Part shown: piece by piece, positions 8,372 to 16,726 of the stretch
Position numbering within the stretch: the first letter of the stretch is position 1
Layout of the letters: each line of letters opens with the position of its first letter
Origin: an uncultured Allobosea sp.
Lineage (GTDB): Bacteria > Pseudomonadota > Alphaproteobacteria > Rhizobiales > Beijerinckiaceae
Assembly: GCF_945957345.1 (NCBI RefSeq)
Contig: NZ_CAMFKW010000039.1
Coordinates: 1 to 54,206 of the forward strand
Reading direction: 5' to 3'
Length of the DNA stretch: 54,206 nucleotides
Notes under the pieces: generated by a model
The model's input: the letters and a program-made list of their open reading frames with translations, nothing else
What the model was told of the DNA's origin: nothing
Databases searched by the model: none
Made by a program: the position numbers and the translations under genes

Positions 8372-9831
8372 GCCCTCACTGCCTTCGCTGGTTCGGAAAG
8401 GGTTTCGGCCTGTGCGGCGCTATCAGCCTCCGCCGGCTGGGTGATGTCTTCCATCGACCGGCCATAGGTCTCCGGCCCCATCTGGATGCAGGCCACGAAG
8501 ACCGCATACATCGCGGCCGCCAGCGCGAAGACGCCGACCATGCCGTATTTGTCGAACAGCATGCCCGAGATCGTCGGGACGAAGGAGCCGGCTGCCGAGC
8601 CGGTGGCGAGGATGAAGGCCACGCCGAAGGCGCGGATCCGCGTCGGGAACAGTTCTGGCGCGTAGATCCAGATCGAGGTGTTGAGCAGCAGCACGAAGAA
8701 CTGGAAGATCGCGCCGAACAGCAGCACCATGTAGATATTGGTGCCGAGATAGGCGATCGAGACCGCAGCCACCGAGGCCAGCGCCGCGCCGGTGGTGAGA
8801 ACCAGCTTCCGTGGCAGGTAATAGCCGAAGGTCGAGGCCGCGATCGCGCCGAGCACGCTGCCGCTCTGGATGATCATGCTGTAGAGCAGGCTGCCCTGAA
8901 GTGTGTAGCCCATCGAGACGAAGATCACCGGCATCAGGGTCAGCACGGACAATTGCGCGCCGTAGCTCATCAGGATCGCGATCGAGACCGGGATGATGCG
9001 GCCGATGAAGGGCGCGCGGAACAATTCGGTCCAGTCGCTCTTCGCCACCGGCGGCAACTGCGCGAGATCGGCGGAGAGATAGGGCTGCACGGTCAGATTG
9101 CGCGGGCGTAGCGTGCCCGAGGCCAGGGTGGAGAGAACCTTGTTGGCCTCGTCGAAGCGGTTCCTGGAAGCCAGGAAGCGCGGCGTCTCCGGCACGAAGC
9201 GCCGATAGAACACGGCGAGCAGGGCCGGCAGCGCGAGCGCCGCGAAGAGCCAGCGCCAGCTGTTCTCGCCCGGAAAGAGCGTGAAGATCAGCAGGCCGAA
9301 GGCCGGGGCGAGGAAGTTGCCGAAGCCGCCGGCGCCGACATTGACGAGGCCGGCCGCCGTGCCGCGGAACTTCGCCGAGCAGAATTCGGACAGCATCGTC
9401 ACCGCGGTCGAGATCTCGCCGCCGACGCCGAAGCCGACGATGGCGCGGGCGATGCAGAGCGCGGTGAAGTTCGGCGCAAGCGCGCAGAGGGCGGAGCCGA
9501 GCGAGAACAGCAGCAGGTTGAGGGTCAGCATCACACGGCGGCCGTAGCGATCGCCGAGGATGCCCGACATCAACCGGCCGATGGCGGCGCTGGCGAAGGT
9601 GATGGTGTTGAGGAAGCCGATATCGGCGCCCGTCAGGCCCCAATGCTGCCGCAGCAGCGGGCCCGAGACGCCGATGGTGTTCTGCTCGAAGCTGTCGAAG
9701 AGGCAGCCGATCAGGACGAGCGCCAGGATCTGCTTGTGGGCGCCCGTCACGCCGATTTTGTTGAGGGCTGAATCCAGTTGTCTGCTGGCCGGCGTCACCG
9801 CGCCGGATGCCTGCATGTTCTCCATAGCCAT
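8368..9831 (-). CDS. MFS transporter, aromatic-acid/organic-acid:H+ symporter type (AAHS-like)
   Basis: 12-TM major facilitator, 487 aa from ATG 9831, preceded by AGGGGA six bases upstream. Motif A between TM2 and TM3 is intact as GILGDRYGRRVML, and the TM8-9 loop copy is weaker. IGCLFDSFEQNTIGVSGPLL in TM1 resembles the D-x-x-D/E region of the AAHS and SLC22-like carriers; WIYAPELFPTRIRAFGVAF after TM10 is also typical of sugar/acid carriers. The frame stays open 53 codons further upstream, but those are Thr/Arg-rich and unlike any MFS N-terminus. First gene of a two-gene operon with the racemase-like gene; under the probable RpiR operator at 10001-10027. Substrate unknown. Confidence 0.9.
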   Translation of the reverse strand: MAMENMQASGAVTPASRQLDSALNKIGVTGAHKQILALVLIGCLFDSFEQNTIGVSGPLLRQHWGLTGADIGFLNTITFASAAIGRLMSGILGDRYGRRVMLTLNLLLFSLGSALCALAPNFTALCIARAIVGFGVGGEISTAVTMLSEFCSAKFRGTAAGLVNVGAGGFGNFLAPAFGLLIFTLFPGENSWRWLFAALALPALLAVFYRRFVPETPRFLASRNRFDEANKVLSTLASGTLRPRNLTVQPYLSADLAQLPPVAKSDWTELFRAPFIGRIIPVSIAILMSYGAQLSVLTLMPVIFVSMGYTLQGSLLYSMIIQSGSVLGAIAASTFGYYLPRKLVLTTGAALASVAAVSIAYLGTNIYMVLLFGAIFQFFVLLLNTSIWIYAPELFPTRIRAFGVAFILATGSAAGSFVPTISGMLFDKYGMVGVFALAAAMYAVFVACIQMGPETYGRSMEDITQPAEADSAAQAETLSEPAKAVRA

Positions 9832-10000
9832 GATCGTTCCCCTGATCGTTCGTGACGTGATGGTGGGCGCAGGCCTCCCGCGATTTTTCGGCTGGTTAAG
9901 AGGCTTGCGCGTCGCTGTTGCCCTGGAAGTGGTTGTCTCCGTCCTGTCGTTCCGGCTGCCGCTCGTCTCCTTCGAGTGGCTCTGGAACATTTGGTTCAGA

Positions 10001-10027
10001 TGAAACTATCTGAAACTGTAGTTTCAG
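10001..10027. promoter_or_regulatory. Probable RpiR operator: three TGAAAC half-sites
   Basis: A perfect palindrome CTGAAACTGTAGTTTCAG occupies 10010-10027 (8-base arms, 2-base centre), preceded by another half-site TGAAACTA at 10001-10008 exactly one helical turn (10 bases) earlier. It lies 170 bases upstream of the MFS start and just after the end region of the rpiR gene, i.e. in the 296-base gap 9832-10127, which holds no gene. Repeated half-sites of this kind suit a dimeric MurR/RpiR regulator; the assignment to the neighbouring regulator is inference. Confidence 0.55.
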
Positions 10028-10127
10028 AAAAGACCATAAATGCGCCTCCGCTGCCGCTTTCGGCGGCAGGCTTGGCGGGGCTGCCAATTAGGGAGGAAAA
10101 CGCTTGATTCCGGCGTGGCCGGCGGCG

Positions 10128-10967
10128 TCAGAGTTCGTCGAGCGCGTCGTTGAGCATCTCGATATGGCGCAGCCGTGTGCGGCCTCTGGCGCCGGCGATC
10201 TCGATGCAGCGCATGATCAGGAGATGGCAGAGCGCCATCACCGCCGTGTGGTTGAAGAGGGGGCCCGGCGCCAGGGTCTGGCAGCGGAAATGCCACTGGC
10301 TGCGCTTCTCGAAATCGGCGCTCTCGTCGGTCACGAACAGGAGGCGCGCTCCCGACTTGCCGATCTGGTCGAGCAGCGCTTCGGTCTGGGACACGCGCCG
10401 GCGCAGGCCGAAGAAGATCACGACATCGTCGGGCGAGAGGCTGACCAGATGCTCGCCGAAGGTCTGTCCGCCGCCCGGGATGGCGACGACGTTCTCGATG
10501 ACCTGCGTCAATTGCCATTGCAGATAGGTGGCGAAGGTGAAGCTCGCGCGGAAGCCGATCACCCAGACCTTGCGCGCGGCGAGAATCGCTTCGGCGGCGC
10601 TGCTGATCTGGGTTTCGCCGATGGCGCGGAAGGTTTCCTCGAGATTCGCGATGCCCTGGGTGAGATTGGCCGCGATCGATTGCTCGCCTGCCGTATCCGC
10701 CGCGGTCAGGAAGAGTCGGGATCCGCTCTGCCGTTCGAGCCTGGCATGGCGGCGGGCCTCCTCGTAGTTCTCGTAGCCCAGTCGCTGGACGAAGCGGGAG
10801 ACCGTCGCCTTCGAGACATGCGCCAGCGCCGCCAGTTCCTGGGCCGAATAGGTCGCGACCTCGCCGGGAAAATCGCAGACGAAATCGCCGAGGCGTCGCT
10901 CGGCCGGCGTGAGATCGGGCAGGATGCCGCGCACGCGGCTGAGGAACGATCTTTCCTTGGAGTTCAT
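10128..10967 (-). CDS. MurR/RpiR family transcriptional regulator
   Basis: 279 aa from ATG 10967. N-terminal HTH_6 domain, FLSRVRGILPDLTPAERRLGDFVCDFP followed by YSAQELAALAHVSKATVSRFVQRLGY (about residues 30-65), the classic RpiR helix-turn-helix, and a C-terminal SIS sugar-isomerase-like sensor domain (AILAARKVWVIGFRASFTFATYLQWQL through DVVIFFGLRRRVSQTEALLDQIGKSGARLLFVTDE). The longer open frame upstream overlaps the tetR 3' end and has no family features. It sits upstream of the MFS/racemase operon on the same strand with the palindromic site between them, so it most likely controls that operon; the effector would bind the SIS domain. Confidence 0.9.
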   Translation of the reverse strand: MNSKERSFLSRVRGILPDLTPAERRLGDFVCDFPGEVATYSAQELAALAHVSKATVSRFVQRLGYENYEEARRHARLERQSGSRLFLTAADTAGEQSIAANLTQGIANLEETFRAIGETQISSAAEAILAARKVWVIGFRASFTFATYLQWQLTQVIENVVAIPGGGQTFGEHLVSLSPDDVVIFFGLRRRVSQTEALLDQIGKSGARLLFVTDESADFEKRSQWHFRCQTLAPGPLFNHTAVMALCHLLIMRCIEIAGARGRTRLRHIEMLNDALDEL

Positions 10968-11046
10968 CACGCAAGACGCTGGAATCGAGGGTGGAGCAGC
11001 CTCATCCGTCAGGACTGGCTTTGCAAGCCGATGGCGGAGACCCTGT

Positions 11047-11667
11047 CTACCGCGCAAGGGCCGCCGCAAAGACCGAGGCGATGCCGTCGAGCCTGCGTGC
11101 GTAGTCCTCGGCGCTTGGCGGCGCGCCGAGCTTCGCACCAGCTGCTGCGAAGAGCAGGCTGGCACTCCAATCCTCGGCGCTGGCCGAAAGACGCGACAGG
11201 GTTATCTCGCCCTCCTTTTCGGCCTGCTGCAGAAGCTCGTGGGCAAACCGCGTGAAAATCTGTTCGAATGCCTGCAGCTCGCGCGTCGCGATCGTGTTCA
11301 TCACCGCCTTCAGCTCGACGAGGTGTTCGCCGGTGCCGAAGCTGGCATAGGCCTGCCCGTGATGGGCCTGGAGTAGTGCCGCGAGACGCTCCGGAAACGG
11401 CCCCTGCATCGCCACGACCTCACGGCAACGTGCCTCGACGCGTCGCCCGAGCAGGTCCAGCATCGCCCGGAAGACATCGTCCTTGCCCTTGAAATGCAGG
11501 TAGAGCGTCGCCTTTGCGAGGCTCGCCTCCCTGGCGATGTCGTCCATCGAGCTGCGCTTGTAGCCGTAGCGGGCGAAGAGCCGCAGCGCGGCATCGGCGA
11601 CCTGGTCGACGCGGGCATTTGCCTCATCGGCGGGGAGGGAGCCGGAGCTTTCGCGTCTGTCCTGCAT
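11047..11667 (-). CDS. TetR/AcrR family transcriptional regulator
   Basis: 206 aa from ATG 11667. N-terminal TetR HTH: RVDQVADAALRLFARYGYKRSSMDDIAREASLAKATLYLHFKGKDDVFRAML, with the usual F-x-x-x-G-Y and A-x-x-A-x-x-S/A-K-x-T-x-Y-x-H-F pattern. The C-terminal ligand domain is AcrR-like. ATG 11712 would add 15 residues but sits directly against the operator arms, with no ribosome site, so 11667 is preferred. Divergent from the molybdenum hydroxylase operon with the perfect inverted repeat 11714-11740 between them: very probably autoregulating and controlling that operon. Confidence 0.88.
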   Translation of the reverse strand: MQDRRESSGSLPADEANARVDQVADAALRLFARYGYKRSSMDDIAREASLAKATLYLHFKGKDDVFRAMLDLLGRRVEARCREVVAMQGPFPERLAALLQAHHGQAYASFGTGEHLVELKAVMNTIATRELQAFEQIFTRFAHELLQQAEKEGEITLSRLSASAEDWSASLLFAAAGAKLGAPPSAEDYARRLDGIASVFAAALAR

Positions 11668-11713
11668 TGCGGCGTCTGTAGTCTTGACAAAATCCAAACT
11701 GCGCGCGACCATC

Positions 11714-11740
11714 CTAATTAGACTCAAGCAGTCTAATTAG
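11714..11740. promoter_or_regulatory. TetR-type operator, perfect 11-base inverted repeat
   Basis: CTAATTAGACT (11714-11724), spacer CAAGC, AGTCTAATTAG (11730-11740). Perfect 11+11 arms, AT-rich within GC-rich DNA, between a tetR gene and the divergent hydroxylase operon. Size and form match operators of AcrR-like TetR repressors (TTAGACT-N5-AGTCTAA core). Confidence 0.75.
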
Positions 11741-11780
11741 TCCAGTCGCGCGACCCAGGGCTTCGGATACATCGCCCGCC

Positions 11781-11822
11781 ATCTGATATGTCAGATCGGG
11801 CCATCGAGGGCGAGCCCTCGAT
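11781..11822. other. Two tandem hairpins in the leader of the hydroxylase operon
   Basis: Within the 128 bases between the TetR operator and the 2Fe-2S subunit start are ATCTGA-TATG-TCAGAT (11781-11796) and ATCGAGGGC-GA-GCCCTCGAT (11803-11822, perfect 9-base arms). They may be further protein sites or leader RNA structure; I cannot tell which. Confidence 0.4.
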
Positions 11823-11868
11823 CCGCACCATGGTGCCGCGCCGACGCATGCCAGCATCGGAGGCAGCC

Positions 11869-12327
11869 ATGGTCTCTCTCAAGGTCAACGGGACGACGCA
11901 TACCGTCGATGTCGACGACGACACGCCCTTGCTTTGGGCCATCCGCGATAATCTCGGCCTCACCGGCACCAAGTTCGGCTGCGGCGTCGCCCAATGCGGT
12001 GCCTGCACCGTGTTCATCGACGGCCAGGCCCTGCGCTCCTGCGTGACGCCGGTCTCGGCGGTCGGCACCAGCGAAATCACCACCATCGAGGGCCTCACCG
12101 GCAAGGAGGCGGACGCCGTCCAGGCCGCCTGGACCGCCCGCGACGTGCCGCAATGCGGCTATTGCCAGTCCGGCCAGGTGATGAGCGCGATCGCCCTGCT
12201 CAAGGAAAACAGGAAGCCGACGGATCGCGACATCGATCTCGCGATGAACGGCAATATCTGCCGCTGCGCCACTTATGTCCGCATTCGCGCCGCGATCCAT
12301 GACGCGGCCCGCGCGCTGGAGATCTGA
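11869..12327 (+). CDS. (2Fe-2S) subunit of molybdenum hydroxylase (isoquinoline 1-oxidoreductase alpha-like)
   Basis: 152-aa electron-transfer subunit carrying two [2Fe-2S] clusters. Plant-type ferredoxin cluster: Cys38, Cys43, Cys46 ([10 protein letters not shown]) and Cys58; second helical cluster: Cys96, Cys99 (QCGYCQSG) and Cys131, Cys133 (CRC). The ATG at 11869 follows GGAGG at six bases; upstream in-frame starts run through the hairpin leader and were rejected. No signal peptide: it must be exported folded, bound to the Tat-targeted large subunit three bases downstream. Its partners and length match the IorA/CoxS group rather than FAD-containing xanthine dehydrogenase, since no FAD subunit is encoded here. 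Confidence 0.93.
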   Translation: MVSLKVNGTTHTVDVDDDTPLLWAIRDNLGLTGTKFGCGVAQCGACTVFIDGQALRSCVTPVSAVGTSEITTIEGLTGKEADAVQAAWTARDVPQCGYCQSGQVMSAIALLKENRKPTDRDIDLAMNGNICRCATYVRIRAAIHDAARALEI

Positions 12328-12330
12328 GCC

Positions 12331-14511
12331 ATGACCGCGCATGATCCCAAGCTCTCCCGCCGCTCGCTGCTGGCCGGTGCCGGCGCGCTCGTCATCGGCT
12401 TCCACCTGCCGCGCGGCGCCAAGGCGCAGTCCGGCGCCGGCGCGGCCTATCGGCCCGGCGGCAATGCGACCTTCGCGCCCAACGCCTTCATCCGCGTCGC
12501 GCCCGACTCCACCGTGACCGTGCTGATCAAGCATATCGAGATGGGGCAGGGGCCTTTCACCGGCCTCGCCACGCTCGCGGCGGAGGAGATGGATGCCGCC
12601 TGGAGCCAGATGCGTGCCGAGCACGCTCCGGCCGACGTCAAGCTCTACGCCAATCTCGCGCTCGGCGTGCAGGGCACAGGCGGCTCGACCGCCATCGCCA
12701 ATAGCTGGGAACAGATGCGCAAGGCGGGCGCGGCGGCGCGCGCCATGCTGGTCCAGGCCGCGGCCGATAGCTGGAAGGTCCCGGCGGCGGAGATCAAGGT
12801 CGAGGAGGGCGTGATCAGCCATGCTTCCGGCCGCAAGGGCTCGTTTGGCGAGTTCGCGGAAGCGGCCTCCAAACTGACCGTGCCCGAGAACCCGCCCTTG
12901 AAGCCGGCCTCGGCCTACAAGCTGATCGGCAAGGACGGCGCGACGAAGCGGCTCGACAGCCCAGACAAGTCGTGCGGCAAGGCGCAGTTCACCATCGATA
13001 TCCACGCTCCGAACATGCTGACGGTGGTGGTCGCCCGCTCGCCGCGCTTCGGCGGCAAGGTCGCGAGCTTCGACGCTGCCGAGGCACTGAAGGTCAAGGG
13101 CGTCGTCGATGTGAAGTCGATCGGCTACGGCGTCGCGGTCTATGCCAACGGCATGTGGCCGGCGCTGAAGGGCCGCGAGGCGCTGAAGGTGACCTGGGAC
13201 GACAGCGCGGCCGAGAAGCGCGGCAGCCCCGAGCTGATCGCCGAATACCGCAAGCTCGTCCGGCAGCCCGGCACCGTCGCCGGCAGCCATGGCGATGCCG
13301 AAGCCGTGCTGGCCAAGGCCGACAAGGTCATCGAGGCCGAGTTCGTCTTCCCCTATCTCGCGCATGCGCCGATGGAGCCGCTCGACGGCTATATCGAATG
13401 GGATGGGCAGACGGCTCATGCCCGTTTCGGCAGCCAGTTCCAGACCACCGAGCACCAGACCATCGCCACCATTCTCGGCCTGCCGCCGGAGAAGGTGACG
13501 CTGCAGACGATGTTCGCCGGCGGCAGTTTCGGCCGGCGCGCGCAGGTCAGCCAGCATCTTGCCGCCGAGCTCGCCACGGTCGCCAAGACGATCGGCCCGA
13601 ACCGCCCGGTCAAGGTGGTCTGGACTCGCGAGGACGACCTGACCGGCGGCTATTACCGCCCGCTCTTCGTCCATCGTTTCCGCGGCGCGGTGAAGGACGG
13701 CAAGATCGCGGCCTGGTCGAGCACGCTGGTCGGCCAGTCCTTCTTCCTCGGCACGCCTTTCGAGGCGATGGTCGTGAAGAACGGCATCGACGCGACCTCG
13801 GTCGAAGGCGCCAACGAAATCTTTTACGAGGTGGCTGACTTCCGTTGCGAGGTACACAACCCCAAGGTTGGTGTGCCGACCCTGTGGTGGCGCTCCGTCG
13901 GCCATACCCATACCGGCTATGCCGTCGAATGCTTCGTCGATGAATTGCTGCAGGCGGCCGGGCAGGATGCGGTCCAGGGCCGGCTTGCTTTGATGGGCGA
14001 CAAGCATCCGCGCGCTGCCGGCGTGCTCAAGGCCGTTGCCGATCTCGCGGGCTGGAAGGGGCCGGGGCCGGTCGATGGCCGCGCGCGAGGCGTCGCCGTG
14101 GTCGAGAGCTTCGGGTCCTTCGTCGCCCAGATCGCCGAGGTTTCGATGGGGCCGGAGGGTGAGCCCAAGGTCCACAAGGTCTGGTGCGCAGTCGATTGCG
14201 GCGTCGCGGTCAATCCCGACATCATCCGCGCGCAGGTGGAGGGCGGCATCGGCTTCGGCCTTGGCCACGCGCTCTACGGCCAGATCACGCTCGATGGCGG
14301 CCGGCCGGTCCAGACCAATTTCCACGAATACCGCTCGCTGCGCATCCACGAGATGCCGGAAGTCGAGGTGACGATCATCGCCTCGACCGAGAAGCCGAGC
14401 GGCGTCGGCGAGCCCGGCGTGCCGCCGATAGGGCCTGCCGTCGCCAATGCGCTTGCGGCACTCGGCCATGGCCGGCCGCGCCAGTTGCCGATGCAGGGAG
14501 GCTCCGTTTGA
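12331..14511 (+). CDS. Molybdopterin-binding catalytic subunit, isoquinoline 1-oxidoreductase beta-like, Tat-exported
   Basis: 726-aa large subunit binding the Mo cofactor and oxidising an aldehyde or N-heterocycle by water-derived hydroxylation. The N-terminus has a twin-arginine signal, SRRSLLAGAGALVIG, ending near AKAQ. Visible landmarks: HIEMGQGPFTGLATLAAEEM, MFAGGSFGRRAQVSQHLAAELA (Mo-pterin contact region), CAVDCGVAVNPDIIRAQVEGGIGFGLGHALYG and the catalytic glutamate in GVGEPGVPPIGPAVANAL near the C-terminus. Same length and layout as IorB and the acetic-acid-bacterial membrane aldehyde dehydrogenase large subunits. Starts three bases after the 2Fe-2S gene and overlaps the cytochrome gene by one base. 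Substrate not determinable from sequence. Confidence 0.92.
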   Translation: MTAHDPKLSRRSLLAGAGALVIGFHLPRGAKAQSGAGAAYRPGGNATFAPNAFIRVAPDSTVTVLIKHIEMGQGPFTGLATLAAEEMDAAWSQMRAEHAPADVKLYANLALGVQGTGGSTAIANSWEQMRKAGAAARAMLVQAAADSWKVPAAEIKVEEGVISHASGRKGSFGEFAEAASKLTVPENPPLKPASAYKLIGKDGATKRLDSPDKSCGKAQFTIDIHAPNMLTVVVARSPRFGGKVASFDAAEALKVKGVVDVKSIGYGVAVYANGMWPALKGREALKVTWDDSAAEKRGSPELIAEYRKLVRQPGTVAGSHGDAEAVLAKADKVIEAEFVFPYLAHAPMEPLDGYIEWDGQTAHARFGSQFQTTEHQTIATILGLPPEKVTLQTMFAGGSFGRRAQVSQHLAAELATVAKTIGPNRPVKVVWTREDDLTGGYYRPLFVHRFRGAVKDGKIAAWSSTLVGQSFFLGTPFEAMVVKNGIDATSVEGANEIFYEVADFRCEVHNPKVGVPTLWWRSVGHTHTGYAVECFVDELLQAAGQDAVQGRLALMGDKHPRAAGVLKAVADLAGWKGPGPVDGRARGVAVVESFGSFVAQIAEVSMGPEGEPKVHKVWCAVDCGVAVNPDIIRAQVEGGIGFGLGHALYGQITLDGGRPVQTNFHEYRSLRIHEMPEVEVTIIASTEKPSGVGEPGVPPIGPAVANALAALGHGRPRQLPMQGGSV

Positions 14512-15134
14512 TGAGCAGGAACCTGATCCTCGCCGCCGGCGCGGCGCTTGTGGTCTGCATCGGCGGCAGCGCGCTGACGCTGGCGCAGAATGCGGCCCAG
14601 CCGGGCGGGGCGAGCTTGCGCCCCGCATCGAGCTTCGCTTCCATCGCCAATCAGCGCGACCGCTCGGTCGCGCTCTTCGCCGAGATGGGCAAGGTGCTTA
14701 CCAGTCCGCGCTGCATGAACTGCCATCCCGCTACCGAACGGCCGCGCCAAGGTGACTTGCGCAAGTTGCACGAGCCTCTCGTGGTTCGCGGCAAGGACGG
14801 CCATGGCGCGGCTGGGCTGCATTGCGCGACCTGTCACGGCAAGCAGAACTTCGACCCGGCCGGCGTTCCCGGCGACGGCCATTGGGCGCTCGCGCCGGCC
14901 TCGATGGCCTGGGAGGGCAAGACGGTCGGCCAGATCTGCGAGCAGTTGAAGGACCAGAACCGCAATGGCAGCCGCGACCTCGCCGCGCTGGTGAAGCACG
15001 TCACCACCGACACGCTCGTGCTCTGGGGCTGGAATCCAGGCAAGGGGCGCACGCCCGCGCCGGGCACGGCAGCCGAGTTCGGCGCGCTGATGCAGGCCTG
15101 GGCCGATAGCGGTGCGGCCTGCCCGGCGCCGTAA
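14511..15134 (+). CDS. Periplasmic dihaem cytochrome c subunit of the hydroxylase
   Basis: 207 aa with an N-terminal signal or anchor ([22 protein letters not shown]) and two haem-attachment motifs, CMNCH (Cys68, Cys71, His72) and CATCH (Cys105, Cys108, His109). Overlaps the large subunit stop by one base (TGATG). It probably takes electrons from the 2Fe-2S subunit and passes them to the respiratory chain, replacing the FAD/NAD+ route of cytosolic xanthine dehydrogenases. C-terminal part ([21 protein letters not shown]) has the W-G-W-x-P-G form seen in cytochrome subunits encoded beside such hydroxylases. Confidence 0.87.
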   Translation: MSRNLILAAGAALVVCIGGSALTLAQNAAQPGGASLRPASSFASIANQRDRSVALFAEMGKVLTSPRCMNCHPATERPRQGDLRKLHEPLVVRGKDGHGAAGLHCATCHGKQNFDPAGVPGDGHWALAPASMAWEGKTVGQICEQLKDQNRNGSRDLAALVKHVTTDTLVLWGWNPGKGRTPAPGTAAEFGALMQAWADSGAACPAP

Positions 15135-15231
15135 TGGGCTGAAGCCGGCCGGAGGGTTGAAGACGATTGACGCGCTCGTTCCGTGGAGAGCAACTTGGTT
15201 GCAGTGCTCGCCGACCGATCGGGGGATTTCC

Positions 15232-15801
15232 ATGAAGCGCGTCATTCCTGGCCTGGCCGTTATCCTCCCCCTGCTGTTGGCAAGCGCCGGCTCCCATGCC
15301 GCGCAGGTGACCAGAAGCGGGACCGCTGTCACGGTGCGCGGCAGCATCGGGCCGGGTGATGATCTGGAGTTCGAAAAGGTCGCTCCGCAGGGCAGCTATC
15401 GCACGGTCACGCTGTCGAGCAACGGAGCCGGCGAGGGCGGGCTTCCCGCCGCCGTCGCCATGGCCAGGAACATCAAGGCGACCGGCGCAACCACGATCGT
15501 GAATGCCTCGGGAAACATCTGCGGCAGTGCTTGCACCCTGCTCTTCGTCGCAGGCGCACAGCGCATCTATGCCGGCGGCGACCGGATCGTCGAAGGCGTC
15601 AGGAGCAAAGGGCAGAGCGGCCTGGGCTTCCATCAGGCGCGCTCGCCGAAAGGCACCGCTCTGATGGCCTCGGTCTATTCCGAGATGGGCGTGCCCGCCG
15701 GGGCGGAGCTGTCGCGTCAGTCGCCGTTCGGAACGTTCTACTACGTATCGGGCGCAACCGCGATGTCGACGGGCGTCGCCACCAGCCTCAAGCGGCCGTG
15801 A
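15232..15801 (+). CDS. Secreted ClpP/crotonase-fold-like protein, unknown function
   Basis: 189 aa; ATG 15232 follows a GGGGGA ribosome site and begins a clear Sec signal (MKRVIPGLAVILPLLLASAGSHA-A). The mature part has the pattern of the COG3904-type periplasmic ClpP-like proteins: strand-turn VTLSSNGAGEGGLPAAVAMARNIKATGATTIV, then NICGSACTLLFVAGAQRIYAGG, where the Ser in G-S-A-C aligns with the ClpP nucleophile position, followed by LGFHQAR, whose His could be the base. Serine-protease activity is therefore possible but unproven. Monocistronic between the hydroxylase operon and a convergent operon. Confidence 0.72.
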   Translation: MKRVIPGLAVILPLLLASAGSHAAQVTRSGTAVTVRGSIGPGDDLEFEKVAPQGSYRTVTLSSNGAGEGGLPAAVAMARNIKATGATTIVNASGNICGSACTLLFVAGAQRIYAGGDRIVEGVRSKGQSGLGFHQARSPKGTALMASVYSEMGVPAGAELSRQSPFGTFYYVSGATAMSTGVATSLKRP

Positions 15802-15830
15802 GCCGACGGCGCGGCGCCGGCTTGACGGTC

Positions 15831-15851
15831 TGAGCGGGAGGCATCCGCTCA
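15831..15851. terminator. Hairpin between convergent genes
   Basis: TGAGCGG, loop GAGGCAT, CCGCTCA: perfect 7-base stem in the 88-base gap between the ClpP-like gene and the hydrolase gene. No T-run; candidate bidirectional terminator. Confidence 0.4.
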
Positions 15852-15889
15852 TCGGTCGATGATGAGGCGGTCGCGATGCCGGGCGATCC

Positions 15890-16726
15890 CTATCCGCCTT
15901 GCGCCCGGCGTGCGGCTGGCCATGGATCGGGTCGGCTCCACGCCGCCGCAGCTGCCAGAAAGGCCGCGTGCAGTGCGGGGGCATTCTCGGCTTCGAACAG
16001 GGTTTCGTGGTTGCCGGGAAGGTCGATGATGCGCAGTTCGGGGCAGCGCTTGCGCCAGAGGTCGTCATTCGCCGCGCTTGCCTCGGTGCGCAGCAAGGCG
16101 GCAGGCGCGTTGAGGCGCGCAGTGTGGCTTTCGAGGCTCGGCATCCACGCGGCCGTGATGCGGATCAGGAGCCGCATGCCGAGTTCCTCTGCGAAGGCGG
16201 GGTCGATCCGGCTGAGCCGTTCAAGCGCCGCGATATGGCGCCGAGCGAAGCTGGGCAGGTCGTCGCCGGCGAGTCGAAACAGGCCGCGCCAGGCGAGCCG
16301 GCGGGCATGGAGCGCAAGCGCGCCGGGCCGCCCGCGTCGGAGAAGGTCGGCCGCGTGCGAGGCGAGGCGGGCCTTCCAGCCAGCCGATCGTGCCGCGGTG
16401 ATCGTCCCGGAATCGATGAGGCAAAGGCCTGCGACAGGATGGCCGAGGCTCTCCAGGCGCAGCGCGGCGGCATAGGCGAAATGGCCGCCGATCGAAACGC
16501 CGAGCAGCACGACGGGATCGGGCGGGACGCGGCCCAGGATCTCCGCCACGAGGGCTTCGGCCAGGGCCTCTGCGGTGAGCTCCCCCTCAAGCTGGGCTCG
16601 CCAGGCCGGATAGTGCAGGATGACCACGCGATCCAGGTCGGATGGCGCGGCGCAGAACGGCGTGCAATCCGGCGCGTGGCCGCGCGCGCCCGGCAGGACG
16701 ACGAGCGGCAGCTGCGCCGCGTTCAT
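15890..16726 (-). CDS. Alpha/beta hydrolase, thioesterase-like
   Basis: 278 aa, no signal peptide. Begins LPLVVLPGARGHAPDCTPFCAAPSDLDRVVILHYPAW, the first strands of an alpha/beta hydrolase or thioesterase domain; nucleophile elbow GVSIGG with Ser78; C-terminal GNHETLFEAEN supplies the catalytic His. The thioesterase-like layout (short N-terminal strand, 'SIGG' elbow, ETLF after the His) resembles standalone thioesterases of biosynthetic clusters. Third gene of an operon: its ATG overlaps the stop of the FAD oxidoreductase gene (ATGA). Likely cleaves an ester or thioester made or modified by the other two products. Confidence 0.82.
   Translation of the reverse strand: MNAAQLPLVVLPGARGHAPDCTPFCAAPSDLDRVVILHYPAWRAQLEGELTAEALAEALVAEILGRVPPDPVVLLGVSIGGHFAYAAALRLESLGHPVAGLCLIDSGTITAARSAGWKARLASHAADLLRRGRPGALALHARRLAWRGLFRLAGDDLPSFARRHIAALERLSRIDPAFAEELGMRLLIRITAAWMPSLESHTARLNAPAALLRTEASAANDDLWRKRCPELRIIDLPGNHETLFEAENAPALHAAFLAAAAAWSRPDPWPAARRAQGG

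Noticed and set aside
11684..11713. TTGACA at 11684-11689 as -35 of the hydroxylase operon
   Set aside because: No acceptable -10 at 16-18 bases, and the operator lies further downstream than expected; not supportable as a promoter.
11791..14628. 945-codon open frame on the minus strand opposite the hydroxylase operon
   Set aside because: Antisense shadow of strongly G/C-third-position genes; Asp/Arg/His-rich low-information protein with no domain, while the plus strand has complete cofactor motifs.
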